In this document: positions 32,308 through 41,871 of the stretch, one piece after another | Numbering within the stretch: position 1 is the stretch's first letter | How the letters are laid out: every line of letters starts with the position of its first letter | Source of the DNA: Picochlorum sp. 'celeri' | Lineage: Eukaryota > Chlorophyta > Trebouxiophyceae | DNA: 64,000 nucleotides | NCBI GenBank assembly: GCA_010909725.1 | Contig: JAACMV010000022.1 | Location: 62,001-126,000, forward strand | Direction of reading: 5' to 3' | Translations under genes and position numbers: made by a program | Notes under the pieces: model-generated | Told to the model about the DNA's origin: nothing | Databases searched by the model: none | What the model saw: only the letters and a program-made list of their open reading frames with translations

Positions 32308-33453
32308 ATGGAAGAGCAGAGGCAGCGGCGGAAGAGGACTGCACGGGGGGAGGAGGTATCGCCTTCTCGGCAGGAGGGGAGGAGTTCTGGAATGCCCCCT
32401 TGGCGTGGTATATGGGGGCAGCAGTTGGCGGTGCCGGCGAGAGTGTCATCTCCTTCCAAGTCTATAGAGAGGAAGAAGTGCAATTGCAAGAATTCTAGGT
32501 GTCTGAAGCTATACTGTGAGTGCTTTGCTGCTGGGAGGTACTGTGATGGGTGTAATTGTGTCGATTGCCATAATAATGAGGAGCATGCGAGCGCTCGTGA
32601 TGAGGCTGTGGCGAATGTGTTGGAGAGGAACCCGAATGCTTTCCGGCCAAAGGTGGTTGAGGGGGAGAAGCATCATAAGAAAGGGTGCAATTGTAAGAAG
32701 AGTGGGTGCTTGAAGAATTACTGTGAATGCTTTCAAGCTGGGGTGCTGTGCACGGAGAGTTGTGGATGTGTAGGTTGTAAGAATTTTGAAGGGAGTCCAT
32801 TCAAGACGGCACTGCAGTATGAGGGGGAAAACACGGGTACTTTGATGGGCACGGGGGAGACGATGCGAGCAGCAAGGCAGAGCATAGCAAGCCCGGTGCA
32901 GTTGTCTCCTCAGAAGGCTCCGGCTCCTTTCGTTGCACCTCTGCAGGCAGCATTGACATTAGAACAGCATAATGAGACACGGGCCATGTGTGTGCAAGAT
33001 GTTGTCACGCCGGAAGTTATTGAACAGGTCTGCACGCTGTTGATGCTGCTGGCAGATGAAAACTTGGAAAAACTCCAACAGTCAAACGAAATAGTTGACG
33101 GCATTTTGTCTGGAAATACCGAATTGTTGAGTTCACTTGATGTTGATCAGGTGACGTCATTTGTGGAGGGATTGACATTGTGGAGTCGTGAGCAAGAGCG
33201 TATTATGGATGAAGAATTTGTGTCAACTGCAAAAAAGATATGTCAGACAATCGATGAAAAGATTGCAGAAAAGACGAGAATGTTTCAGATGCACCAGAAC
33301 ATGTTGATTCAGTCGCTACTTGCCCAACAGCAGCAGGGAAGGTTGTTGAGATCGCCTCCTCGACCATTGTACATGCCCAATGCCAGTGGGGCACCTGAGC
33401 AGGCGCCTCGAGAACAGCAGCAGGATGAAACTCGACCAAAAGACCATAGATGA
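32308..33453 (+). CDS. tesmin/TSO1/LIN54-like CXC-domain protein
   Basis: Nuclear DNA-binding protein of 381 residues, one exon. Two cysteine-rich CXC repeats: KKCNCKNSRCLKLYCECF (about 57-90) and KGCNCKKSGCLKNYCECF (about 126-160), separated by a linker with RNPNAFRPK, exactly as in LIN54/TSO1. In animals LIN54 is the subunit of the DREAM/MuvB complex that reads the cell-cycle CHR element, and it works with pocket proteins; an RB-related gene lies 9 kb away. The C-terminal part is helical and ends in a Pro/Gln-rich tail. ATG 32308 is the first in frame. Confidence 0.92.
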   Translation: MEEQRQRRKRTARGEEVSPSRQEGRSSGMPPWRGIWGQQLAVPARVSSPSKSIERKKCNCKNSRCLKLYCECFAAGRYCDGCNCVDCHNNEEHASARDEAVANVLERNPNAFRPKVVEGEKHHKKGCNCKKSGCLKNYCECFQAGVLCTESCGCVGCKNFEGSPFKTALQYEGENTGTLMGTGETMRAARQSIASPVQLSPQKAPAPFVAPLQAALTLEQHNETRAMCVQDVVTPEVIEQVCTLLMLLADENLEKLQQSNEIVDGILSGNTELLSSLDVDQVTSFVEGLTLWSREQERIMDEEFVSTAKKICQTIDEKIAEKTRMFQMHQNMLIQSLLAQQQQGRLLRSPPRPLYMPNASGAPEQAPREQQQDETRPKDHR

Positions 33454-33502
33454 CAGATATATATATACCACGATGACGACGTTTTCATTAAATTACAAGT
33501 AA

Positions 33503-34261
33503 TTAATACAAGGTCAGGAGTGCAAACGCTGTGTACATGAGAATGCATGGATAGGTAACCACCAGCATCTGCCCTCGCAGCAACTGACTCCTCAATATGA
33601 ACAATTTGGACGCTGTAATAGCCGCCCAAAATACCGCAATTATTGCTATAACGATTGTAACAATCGATCTCCTCGGAAACATGAGTGACAGCATGGCATG
33701 AATCACGAGAGGAATGAGGGAATATCCAACTATTGAACAACATGAATACAGATCCAGCTTTCTACCCTCTTCCCCAGTTTCATCATTTCCCGACGCTATA
33801 CTGCTCAAGATGAACCATAAAAGCACAGATCCAACCACCATCCATCCTAAAATATACCCAAAATGCAGTTTTCCAACCAAGAGATGGGCCATGGCAAATA
33901 TCGACATGAATATGATTGGGCCTCCCAAATCCAATGAATCCGCATCTGTTTCAGAAAATCTAAATGTCAAGATAGACTTGATCCTATGAAGTATTGCTGG
34001 GACATCGATGCCCAATTCTTCCAGAAGAGGTGCATCCTCATCAAATGTCCCATACTCTCCCCCAACCCCACCTCCACTATACGCGTACTGAGCTGGGTTA
34101 TACGGTGCCGCCTGGGTATGAACATTCGACCCATACATACCCCCACTACTCATATTTCCCATGGCAGCCCCAGGAGTTCCGGAAGAGTACCATTCTACAT
34201 TCTGTTGCTGCTGGTATTGCCCAAAAGAACCATACTGCTGCTGCTGTTGAGACGATGCCAT
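33503..34261 (-). CDS. Yip1-family Golgi/ER membrane protein (YIPF5-like)
   Basis: 252 residues, single exon. The N-terminal 80 residues are Gln/Tyr/Gly-rich cytosolic sequence. The family motif EDAPLLEELGIDVPAILHRIKSIL comes next, then DLGGPIIF (the DLxGP signature) entering the first of five membrane segments. The protein interacts with Rab GTPases and takes part in ER-to-Golgi vesicle traffic in yeast and animals. It is convergent with the CXC gene (49 bp between stops). Confidence 0.92.
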   Translation of the reverse strand: MASSQQQQQYGSFGQYQQQQNVEWYSSGTPGAAMGNMSSGGMYGSNVHTQAAPYNPAQYAYSGGGVGGEYGTFDEDAPLLEELGIDVPAILHRIKSILTFRFSETDADSLDLGGPIIFMSIFAMAHLLVGKLHFGYILGWMVVGSVLLWFILSSIASGNDETGEEGRKLDLYSCCSIVGYSLIPLVIHAMLSLMFPRRSIVTIVIAIIAVFWAAITASKLFILRSQLLRGQMLVVTYPCILMYTAFALLTLY

Positions 34262-34484
34262 CACAATATGACCTATATAAATATATGTAATTCAATTATC
34301 GATTCTTCCACGCTATCCTACAGTCGCTCGCCACAGGTGACTTGATAAACAACAACAATCAAGGATCCGAGTGCCTGTCCCATGTATACATTCCAGCGAT
34401 GACTCCTGATAGACCATATGGATTTTTTAATTAAAGATATTCCATCGGAAGCGTGTTTGAAAGTCAAGCATTGTGTTGTACGCA

Positions 34485-34997
34485 ATGTTTTTATTACGAT
34501 ATTCGAGCATGGCCATTCCATGGAATGGCCGTTGGTTTGGTGCTCCATCACAGCCTTGCTCAGGATATTTCCCTTGTAAAAAGGAATCCAGCATGTTCTA
34601 TTCCTTCATGGTACCAACAGTAGTCCCTCAGACACCGAATGAGCTGCTGAGGGAGCATACCACGTACGAAGAGACTGTTGGAAAAGAAGACATCCTCTGC
34701 GAAGAGTTTGATAAGATACATCAGTACATGCATGGACAAGTAAATGAAAGAAACGCGAAACTGTACATGTATATGCCGAAAAGGAGCGACGTACAACAAC
34801 TTGACGGTACTCAGGAGGGGAGAGGAGCTCCTCAGGACGACGACGACGATTTGTCAGGTGATCAAAGCTCAGCTTCTTCTCTCCATTCATCACCATCAAG
34901 CTTTGAAGATCTTGCTGGGGATCCTGGAGATCTCATAGCTCAATTAGAGAGGATACCTGTGTCTAATGGTGCCGAACTAGACGAGTTTTTTGATTAA
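34485..34997 (+). CDS. unrecognised acidic protein upstream of SNM1
   Basis: 170 residues from ATG 34485. The N-terminus has MAIPWNGRWFGAPSQPC, then a helical part (NELLREHTTYEETVGKEDILCEEFDKIHQYM) and an acidic Ser-rich C-terminus with DDDDDLSGDQSSASS, ending LDEFFD. No domain recognised. The stop is 12 bp before the ATG of SNM1 on the same strand, so the two are probably transcribed together and might act together, for example in DNA repair; that is inference. Confidence 0.6.
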   Translation: MFLLRYSSMAIPWNGRWFGAPSQPCSGYFPCKKESSMFYSFMVPTVVPQTPNELLREHTTYEETVGKEDILCEEFDKIHQYMHGQVNERNAKLYMYMPKRSDVQQLDGTQEGRGAPQDDDDDLSGDQSSASSLHSSPSSFEDLAGDPGDLIAQLERIPVSNGAELDEFFD

Positions 34998-35009
34998 TAG
35001 TGCTACCTC

Positions 35010-36248
35010 ATGGCAAGTCAAGTGAAGGATTTGAAGCGTGTGCCCGGCACGAATTTCGTAGTAGACGGGTTCAATTTTAGATATGGTCCGTTTGTGAGGC
35101 GCTTTTTCTTGACGCATACACACTCAGATCATACGATAGGGTTGACAAAGGGTTTCGATCAGGGGTACATTTATTGCAGTGAGGTTGCTGCAAGACTGTT
35201 GATATACGACATGGGTGTCCGTCGAGATGTTATTCGTCCTCTCAAGGTGGACTGTACGATAATGTTGGACGGTGTTGCCGTGACGCCAATTGGCGCGAAT
35301 CATTGTCCAGGCTCGGTGTGCTTTCTCTTTGAAATGCAGGATGGGAAGCGCATCCTTCATACTGGTGACTTTCGATGGAGTGACGAATTGCATGGGAGGC
35401 ATCCGCTCTTGATGCGGTCGAAAATCGATACTCTGATGCTTGATACCACATATTGTGATAAAAAGTGGGTGTTTCCACGACAAGAGGATGTAGTTGATGC
35501 ACTAGCACGGCATGTTGGACAATGCATTTCACAGACCCAAAAGAAAACCTTGTTCGTTTTTCAATCATATCACATTGGGAAAGAGAGGGCTTATTTTGGG
35601 GTCGCCGAACGGTGTAATTTGAATGTGTATGCAAATCCAAACAAGAAAAAGGTGCTGAATCTGTTGGACTTGCCAGATGCATGGATGAAGTTGCTTGTGG
35701 ATGATCCTAACAAGGCACAGATTCACATTGGGACAATGAAGCACCAAAGATACCCAGAATCCCTTGAAGAAGATATCAAGTCGACCCCTTGGGCAGAAGC
35801 GGTCATTGTACGCCCAACTGGCTGGACATATCGTGGCGGGAGTGGTTCTCAGAATGAGAACATCCTCTCTGAAAGGCGGGTGTGTCAAAATGTGTCCATT
35901 TTATCTGTATGCTACTCGGAGCATAGCAGCTTTGAAGAGCTGCAATCTTGTGTCCGAACTCTCAAGCCCAAGAAGATTATACCCACGGTAAATGCAGACA
36001 CTCCAGAAAAGTCTGCAAAATTAGTCGACAAATTGTGTGGCCTCATGGACCTGTCTTCTGACAAGAGTAGAATTGTAGCATACTTGAACAAGCGCGCGTC
36101 AGTACAAACAGACACAGAAAAAGAAAAGCATAATGACGATCCTACAGTGAATCTAGATGATGTGGATATCAGAGAACAGGAAAAGATTTGGGATTCACTG
36201 GTATCCAAGAAGAAGGCAAAAATTCACCATTTTTTCAAGAAGAAATAA
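35010..36248 (+). CDS. SNM1: SNM1/DCLRE1-type metallo-beta-lactamase DNA nuclease
   Basis: 412 residues, one exon. The start PGTNFVVDGFNF and the motif THTHSDHTIGL (His36, His38, Asp40, His41) are the metal-binding HxHxDH of the SNM1 beta-CASP family; ANHCPGSVCFLF and LHTGDFRW supply further ligands, and YSEHSSFEELQ the beta-CASP part. SNM1 proteins are 5'-3' exonucleases that process interstrand cross-links. There is no N-terminal UBZ finger, unlike vertebrate SNM1A. The last residues KKAKIHHFFKKK look like a PCNA-interacting motif lacking its usual Gln. Confidence 0.93.
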   Translation: MASQVKDLKRVPGTNFVVDGFNFRYGPFVRRFFLTHTHSDHTIGLTKGFDQGYIYCSEVAARLLIYDMGVRRDVIRPLKVDCTIMLDGVAVTPIGANHCPGSVCFLFEMQDGKRILHTGDFRWSDELHGRHPLLMRSKIDTLMLDTTYCDKKWVFPRQEDVVDALARHVGQCISQTQKKTLFVFQSYHIGKERAYFGVAERCNLNVYANPNKKKVLNLLDLPDAWMKLLVDDPNKAQIHIGTMKHQRYPESLEEDIKSTPWAEAVIVRPTGWTYRGGSGSQNENILSERRVCQNVSILSVCYSEHSSFEELQSCVRTLKPKKIIPTVNADTPEKSAKLVDKLCGLMDLSSDKSRIVAYLNKRASVQTDTEKEKHNDDPTVNLDDVDIREQEKIWDSLVSKKKAKIHHFFKKK

Positions 36249-36317
36249 ATAATACCATCATCGTACGTAACAGTCACATAGCTACATGCATATATATACT
36301 AATATATAATACCGTCA

Positions 36318-37724
36318 TCACGTCCAAGGATAGAAATTCGGAAATAGCAAGGTTCCAACGGCAATATAAGAGAATAACCATGTCCATATGAGATATTGCT
36401 GCAATGCAGAACCATTCAGCATTCGTTGAGCCAAGTACCAGAACAGTAGGGGGCTTGAGGACAGAAACCTCGTTGCCACATTGACATGCATGACCAGAGT
36501 TGCTACAGCAGTCATGAGTGCCAAATGGTACACAAATGGTCCGATTTGAGGCTCAAGGATGCAGCTTGTATACTCAAGTCGCTGCTTGGTTCCCCTCACT
36601 CTATCAATATACCATGAGGCACTCTCAAATGGCACAAGGGATAATGTGCAAGCTCGTTGAATACTAAAAAATGTCCATGTCCAACAGGCAGAAACGGATA
36701 GAGCAATGACTGGTATAGATTGTACAACAAATGGCAACCTGATAAGTTTCTCATAAAAGTGCAAAAAGCCCACATCCCAATACTTTTGCTGAATGTATCC
36801 ATATATTGACGGGAAACGAGCTTGGCACCACTCAGGCTGCTGTGCTTGCCCTCGACAGAACACCATCCATCCATATACTTGCATCCCAATGTACGGGGCA
36901 CACACACATACACAGCCCAAGGATGTCATGATACCATATTTCACCTTTGCAAGGATTGATGGTGTGTACCCTCTCAACATGTTTGACACATACAGGTGCA
37001 AAAGAAACCAAACAGCCAATGTCCCATTCGATCGACACAAGCTCGCTAAAACGAAGAAAACGATGCATGTCCAATAGCGTCCATCCCCGATTCGCTGTAC
37101 CTGTTCCAAAAGAACAAGGCCAGTCCACGTACAGAAGGCAAATAAAGATTCGGTGTACACCGCCGAGTAGAATACAGACGCAGGATTCCAGCAAAATAAC
37201 ACTGTGGAGAGCCACACTATTGATTTATTTCTGACGACCAATAAACCTAGCCGATACAAGGACAGCGCAGCACCACAAAAGGCCACCATACTAATCCCAA
37301 CACCAGTCAAACCATACACCATGCGTACAAGATGCATTGGAATCTCCTTCTCCTCGACTGAATACAGCGCTCTGTAGACCATTCCAAACAACCATCCTCC
37401 ACCTCGCATCAACCACGGCAACAAAGGAAAAAACGCAAAGATTTGATCGCTCTCATATCCACACTGAGCAATTCTCATAAAGTACACTCCATCCCAAGGG
37501 ACAAATTCCTCCACGAGCCTCTCCATATATCCCACCGTAGGTGCAGAATCATACTCATGTACATTCCCTGTGTTACAGGGATAGTACTGCAAGTGAGCAG
37601 AGGTGGACAAATCCTCAAACAGACCATCCTGGATCGCCATAAGGCCAGTTGTCACCAGCCTGGACACCAGTGCCATCCATATCACCCGTTCCTCCTCCTT
37701 ACTCCTTAAAAACGCCATGATCAT
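36318..37724 (-). CDS. PIGV: GPI mannosyltransferase 2 (PIG-V)
   Basis: Adds the second mannose to glycosylphosphatidylinositol anchors in the ER lumen. 468 residues, one exon, multi-spanning. Family features: FVPWDGVYFMRIAQCGYESDQIFAFFPLLPW near residue 75-105 (the WDxxxF luminal catalytic motif), NPASVFYSAVYTESLFAF, ASLCRSNGTL, and IQQKYWDVGFLHFYE. It implies an intact GPI pathway, which fits the GPI-type tail on the tandem binding protein at 61.3 kb. Confidence 0.93.
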   Translation of the reverse strand: MIMAFLRSKEEERVIWMALVSRLVTTGLMAIQDGLFEDLSTSAHLQYYPCNTGNVHEYDSAPTVGYMERLVEEFVPWDGVYFMRIAQCGYESDQIFAFFPLLPWLMRGGGWLFGMVYRALYSVEEKEIPMHLVRMVYGLTGVGISMVAFCGAALSLYRLGLLVVRNKSIVWLSTVLFCWNPASVFYSAVYTESLFAFCTWTGLVLLEQVQRIGDGRYWTCIVFFVLASLCRSNGTLAVWFLLHLYVSNMLRGYTPSILAKVKYGIMTSLGCVCVCAPYIGMQVYGWMVFCRGQAQQPEWCQARFPSIYGYIQQKYWDVGFLHFYEKLIRLPFVVQSIPVIALSVSACWTWTFFSIQRACTLSLVPFESASWYIDRVRGTKQRLEYTSCILEPQIGPFVYHLALMTAVATLVMHVNVATRFLSSSPLLFWYLAQRMLNGSALQQYLIWTWLFSYIAVGTLLFPNFYPWT

Positions 37725-38038
37725 CCTTTAAATCATAAATGTCATCCTTCTCCAACCATTCGAGCCCATATTTGAGCAATGCAATATTTTTTCTTTGAAA
37801 AACATCTGGCTCACTGAGGTCACATCTGACCGTCTTTGATTCTCACAGCCGAGTACTTGGATACTCCCCTGCCCAACCATGACACTGTTCCAATACTCTC
37901 TTGAATCCATATTCGTAGTACCGATTCTGAGGGAGTATTGACGAAAAGGATGCGTGCTCTCAGGGCGACTCAAAAGATCTCTTAATAAAAAGGAACAAGA
38001 ATACCTCATGGCCTCTCCGTGAATTTAATTGATTTACT
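37725..38038. other. divergent intergenic region
   Basis: Between PIG-V and the GT32-like/FkbM gene. One AGATCT occurs near 37974; nothing else stands out. Confidence 0.5.
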
Positions 38039-40348
38039 ATGGAGTGGTTCAGGTTACTGAGGGACGTTTCTTCGGAATATGCGATCCCGAGGGCAAACAG
38101 TTCGTCGACTTCAGATGGCAAACCATTGCTTCCACGAGTATCTTCGGCTGGGCATTTTGTTCATAAGAGATCCCTATCTGCTCATACACCTAAAGGATCT
38201 TTACCAAATCTGCAAGCGTGGTATCAACAGGGCGGGAGGAGTCAGTATGTGAGGAGGCAGCAGAGAAGTTGTTGGGGGAGAGTGTTCACTGGTATCTTGA
38301 CATTGACGGCAATGATGCTCATTGGTATGTTGGGGATAAAGTTTGAGAGAGTGGCAGCATCGTCACGTGAAAAGGCAAATACGTTTGATGCGTTGCCTTT
38401 GGTTGGCCTGTTGGACAGCAGGCCTGGTGTTGAACAGGAAGTGTCGCATCTAACATTTGATCTGGGAGACCTGTGGGTGATTGACAAATATAGAAAGTAT
38501 GATGAGAAGACGATGAAAGAGGGGTGGAAGAAGACGCGGTCGATGGCCATTCCCTCCATTGTGCATTATGTGTTTACTGGGGTGGACAAGAGTGGTGAGA
38601 GGGAGGCCTTGTTCAAGGAGTTGCACAATGCGAATCCTGGCTGGGAGATTCGCTTCTATGATATGTTTGAGACGGAAAACTATGTGAAGAAATGGTTTCC
38701 AATGTATTATAAGGACTATCGGCAGATGAGTGAGCAGCAGCAGCAAAATATGTTTAGGTATTTGGTAGTGCTCAAATTTGGAGGGTTTGTATTCTCAGAC
38801 AGTCATACAAAAAGCATGGATTTGACAAGTATTCTATCTGAAAGCGATGAATTTGTTTCCGTTTGGAATACAGAGTATAGATCAGCTTCTGCAGCGTTGA
38901 ACTCGTGTCGTGTGAGGCAGAGGGGACTGCGGCATGATGTATTTGCATCTCGAGCAAATCACCCAATTCTGGCTGATATTTCCAGTCGTATTATCTCTCA
39001 GTATAACGAAGATCACAAAGTTTCACATGTAGAAGTTCTTGAAACGTCGGAGAAGACTGGCGAGGGAGTATTTACGGATACTGTGCTAGCATATGTTGCC
39101 GGTGACGAATCTCGTGCTGTCCGTCTTCTTCCATCGATATGGTTTCAAGAGAATGGGGATATGTTTGAATGCAAGGCTCCTTGGATGGAAATGCCCAAGA
39201 AGAAGGATACGGGCATCGCAGATGTATCACATGATATGAAAGGCGTAGAGGGACAAGCAGAGTTGGAGATTTCCCGCTGGTTTTCTGGTGCTGGTCACCT
39301 TAATGACGACAAAGGACTTGTATCAGAAACGTTGGAGATGGTTGAAAGGATAGCTCGAAAAGAAGCCACCCATGTTTTACTTCCAGTGTCATGTCACAAT
39401 GACCCATCATTTGATGTGATGACGCATGCAGCTGGTGCCGGAGAATGGCATGCTGGCTCTGATGTCTCCGCCACCTTGCGGTCATTCGGGACGTGGCAAG
39501 CCTCAGTTGAACCTCAAAGAACCCCAAGTTTTGATGAATTAGTTGTCAGTGCGATGAGTGATGGCGATAGGAACGGTATTCTCGTCGATGTTGGCCCTGG
39601 GTATGGTTTGACCTCACTGAATGCAGCAGCACAAGGCTTCAATGTGATTGCTTTCGAAGCCGGTAGTCAATCACTGGAAGCTTTTGAGAAGAGTGTTCGA
39701 CGGAATAATTTTGAAAAACAGATTACGCTCCATAAGACTCCCCTAGGATCAAAGGCGCAGGATCGTGATCATGTGTGTCTTCGGTCAGCAGGACATGATG
39801 TCCCGTTAGACTCTGACTGGTACCGTCAGCAGCAGCGAGGTTATGGGTTACTATCCGCTCATGCTTTAGAAGGAGATAGATGTCTATATAGTACAACTAG
39901 AAGGGCAGGAAACAGCGTCATTAAGCAAGATGCTCACGTGACAGTCCTCAAGATCTCTGCCGAGGGCTGGGGTGGGTATGTGTTGGAAGGCTTTCTGCCC
40001 AGGCTTGGCGTATCCGCCAAACATCGTCCGAGGATGGTAAGTCTGGAGTGGAATCCAAGCACGTACAAGGAAGTTGGTTATGCAAACCCACTCAAGGTGA
40101 TTGAAAAAATGTACTCGCTAGGATATCATGGCATCAGCCACTCTGGGTACATTTGTGACCAACGATGGCACGCATTAACGTACAACGTGAGAAAACGTGG
40201 AGGTTTGTCATCAGACCAAAATGGTATGAAGCAACCGACGTGGTGCCGTCTGGAGTATGAAGATTTTAGGGTGCTCTTGAAAATTGGGGAACTCTCACAT
40301 TCGGTTGAAACAATCCTCTTCCTTGATGTAGAACGTTTAAAAGAATAG
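38039..40348 (+). CDS. type II membrane GT32-like glycosyltransferase fused to FkbM-like methyltransferase
   Basis: 769 residues, one exon. A cytosolic basic tail is followed by one membrane anchor (about 82-100), then a luminal GT32/OCH1-like domain (about 175-400): SIVHYVFTG, NPGWEIRFYDM, and FRYLVVLKFGGFVFSDSHTKSMD. In this family the last motif normally reads GGxYxDxD; here the DxD is D254-S-H256, so one metal ligand has changed. The C-terminal part (about 510-720) has an FkbM-type SAM-binding core, ILVDVGPGYGLTSLNAAAQGFNVIAFEAG, and later SLEWNP. Probably a Golgi enzyme making and methylating a glycan. Activity of the transferase half is uncertain. Confidence 0.78.
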   Translation: MEWFRLLRDVSSEYAIPRANSSSTSDGKPLLPRVSSAGHFVHKRSLSAHTPKGSLPNLQAWYQQGGRSQYVRRQQRSCWGRVFTGILTLTAMMLIGMLGIKFERVAASSREKANTFDALPLVGLLDSRPGVEQEVSHLTFDLGDLWVIDKYRKYDEKTMKEGWKKTRSMAIPSIVHYVFTGVDKSGEREALFKELHNANPGWEIRFYDMFETENYVKKWFPMYYKDYRQMSEQQQQNMFRYLVVLKFGGFVFSDSHTKSMDLTSILSESDEFVSVWNTEYRSASAALNSCRVRQRGLRHDVFASRANHPILADISSRIISQYNEDHKVSHVEVLETSEKTGEGVFTDTVLAYVAGDESRAVRLLPSIWFQENGDMFECKAPWMEMPKKKDTGIADVSHDMKGVEGQAELEISRWFSGAGHLNDDKGLVSETLEMVERIARKEATHVLLPVSCHNDPSFDVMTHAAGAGEWHAGSDVSATLRSFGTWQASVEPQRTPSFDELVVSAMSDGDRNGILVDVGPGYGLTSLNAAAQGFNVIAFEAGSQSLEAFEKSVRRNNFEKQITLHKTPLGSKAQDRDHVCLRSAGHDVPLDSDWYRQQQRGYGLLSAHALEGDRCLYSTTRRAGNSVIKQDAHVTVLKISAEGWGGYVLEGFLPRLGVSAKHRPRMVSLEWNPSTYKEVGYANPLKVIEKMYSLGYHGISHSGYICDQRWHALTYNVRKRGGLSSDQNGMKQPTWCRLEYEDFRVLLKIGELSHSVETILFLDVERLKE

Positions 40349-40587
40349 ATGAATGTATATATACTGAACATTGTAATACTACTACCACAGACATGTCAAA
40401 GCTTTCCTGAATCTCTCTGACCATGTAGCATCTGTTTGGATATGGCTGCAGATTTTGAGAACATGACAAATGCACATTGGATTCTTCTTCCCGAACGACG
40501 GGACCAATCTCCATCCCTTCAAAAAAGCTGCGGGGCAGCCTGGGTGGATAATTTAATCTTATTTAATCTATATTTAGTTTTTATACG

Positions 40588-41814
40588 ATGAATATATTGA
40601 AACGAGCACCATCATTGTGCGGTGCGCGTTTCAAAACAGGAGCGACATGTCATGCTCGACATGTCGCTACCTTGAACATGGATTCCGGGCTTTGTCGACG
40701 ACAGGGTAGCCGGTTCCATGTAAAAATATATTCCAGGATAACAGAGGTTGAAGAGACAACCACTGTGGCTGCACCTATGGAGGAGGTGTCGACACCTGCT
40801 GCTACCCAAGTTGAGTCTTCCGGAATGCGGCAATTCCTCCAAGGGAACGCATATCTGCTGGCTGTTGCCATGTTATGGGGATCATATACTCCAGTATTAA
40901 AGATTTTGTTCAATCTGGAGGATGGACCAACCCCAGAGCTGGTTGCCTGGATCCGAGGTGTGCTGCAGGCAACAATTCTCGGGAGCATTCTCCTATCGAG
41001 CAATTATCTCGCCAAAGCTAATTCCGATGACGCATCGCCTGGAGGTCATACGACCCAAATAGGTTCCTTTGAAGTACCCACAGTGTTGGTAGGAGCATTG
41101 GAAATAGGCTTTTATAACTGTGGTGCTACACTCCTTCAAACAGAAGGCATCTCAATGAGCGGGGCAATCCGAGCAGCCTTTTTGATTCAGGCCACTGCTC
41201 TTTGGACGCCACTATTATCGACGTTGTTAGGAGAGAGACCGGCTTTATGGCAGTGGGTTGGGTCTTTTATTGCCCTCTGCTCAGCATTGATCGTCACGCT
41301 GGATCAGAAAATGGGAGGAGGAGGTGGACAGGCAGTCCTGGACTCTGGGGGGTTTCCCAACACTGGGGACTTGTACATTCTGGGGGCAACCGTGTCGTAT
41401 TCGTTGGCAACTGTGCGGATCCCATCCTATGCAAAGAATCTCTCGCCACTGGAACTTGCTGTTGGAAAGTCCAGTGTATTGGCACTTGTGGCCTCAGCAT
41501 TACTGCTGTATGAAATTCCTCAGGGTGGAAGTATTGCAAGTCTGTGGCCAGCATACCAGGAGCAAATGAGTGCGTGGGGATGCCTCCTGTGGGCAGCTGT
41601 TTTCTGTGGAGCTCTAACAGCGTTCTTACATGTCAAGGGACAGAGTCTTGTGAGTGCAACCGAGGCGCAGTTGGTCTTTTCTACCGTACCACTGTGGTCG
41701 GCAATCATCGCTGCCATCATTCTTCCAAACGAGCACCTCGGCCCACTGACGTGGTTGGGAGGTGCCATGATGATTGTCGCAGGCCTCGTCTCGTCGAAAT
41801 CAAAAACACAATAA
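40588..41814 (+). CDS. EamA/DMT-family transporter, probably plastid
   Basis: 408 residues, one exon. The first 75 residues are Arg/Ser/Thr-rich and look like a transit peptide. The remainder has about ten hydrophobic helices in two EamA halves: AYLLAVAMLWGSYTPVLKI with GISMSGAIRAAFLIQATALWTPLLSTLLGERP, and LGATVSYSLATVRIPSYA with SATEAQLVFSTVPLWSAIIAAIILPNEHLG. The LGE/NEH-type ends of each half are characteristic of drug/metabolite transporters. The cargo is unknown. Confidence 0.85.
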   Translation: MNILKRAPSLCGARFKTGATCHARHVATLNMDSGLCRRQGSRFHVKIYSRITEVEETTTVAAPMEEVSTPAATQVESSGMRQFLQGNAYLLAVAMLWGSYTPVLKILFNLEDGPTPELVAWIRGVLQATILGSILLSSNYLAKANSDDASPGGHTTQIGSFEVPTVLVGALEIGFYNCGATLLQTEGISMSGAIRAAFLIQATALWTPLLSTLLGERPALWQWVGSFIALCSALIVTLDQKMGGGGGQAVLDSGGFPNTGDLYILGATVSYSLATVRIPSYAKNLSPLELAVGKSSVLALVASALLLYEIPQGGSIASLWPAYQEQMSAWGCLLWAAVFCGALTAFLHVKGQSLVSATEAQLVFSTVPLWSAIIAAIILPNEHLGPLTWLGGAMMIVAGLVSSKSKTQ

Positions 41815-41871
41815 AATCTCAACACTGTATACACGTAATCTCCTCTGTGAGGGAGAATATTTTTTCATTTT

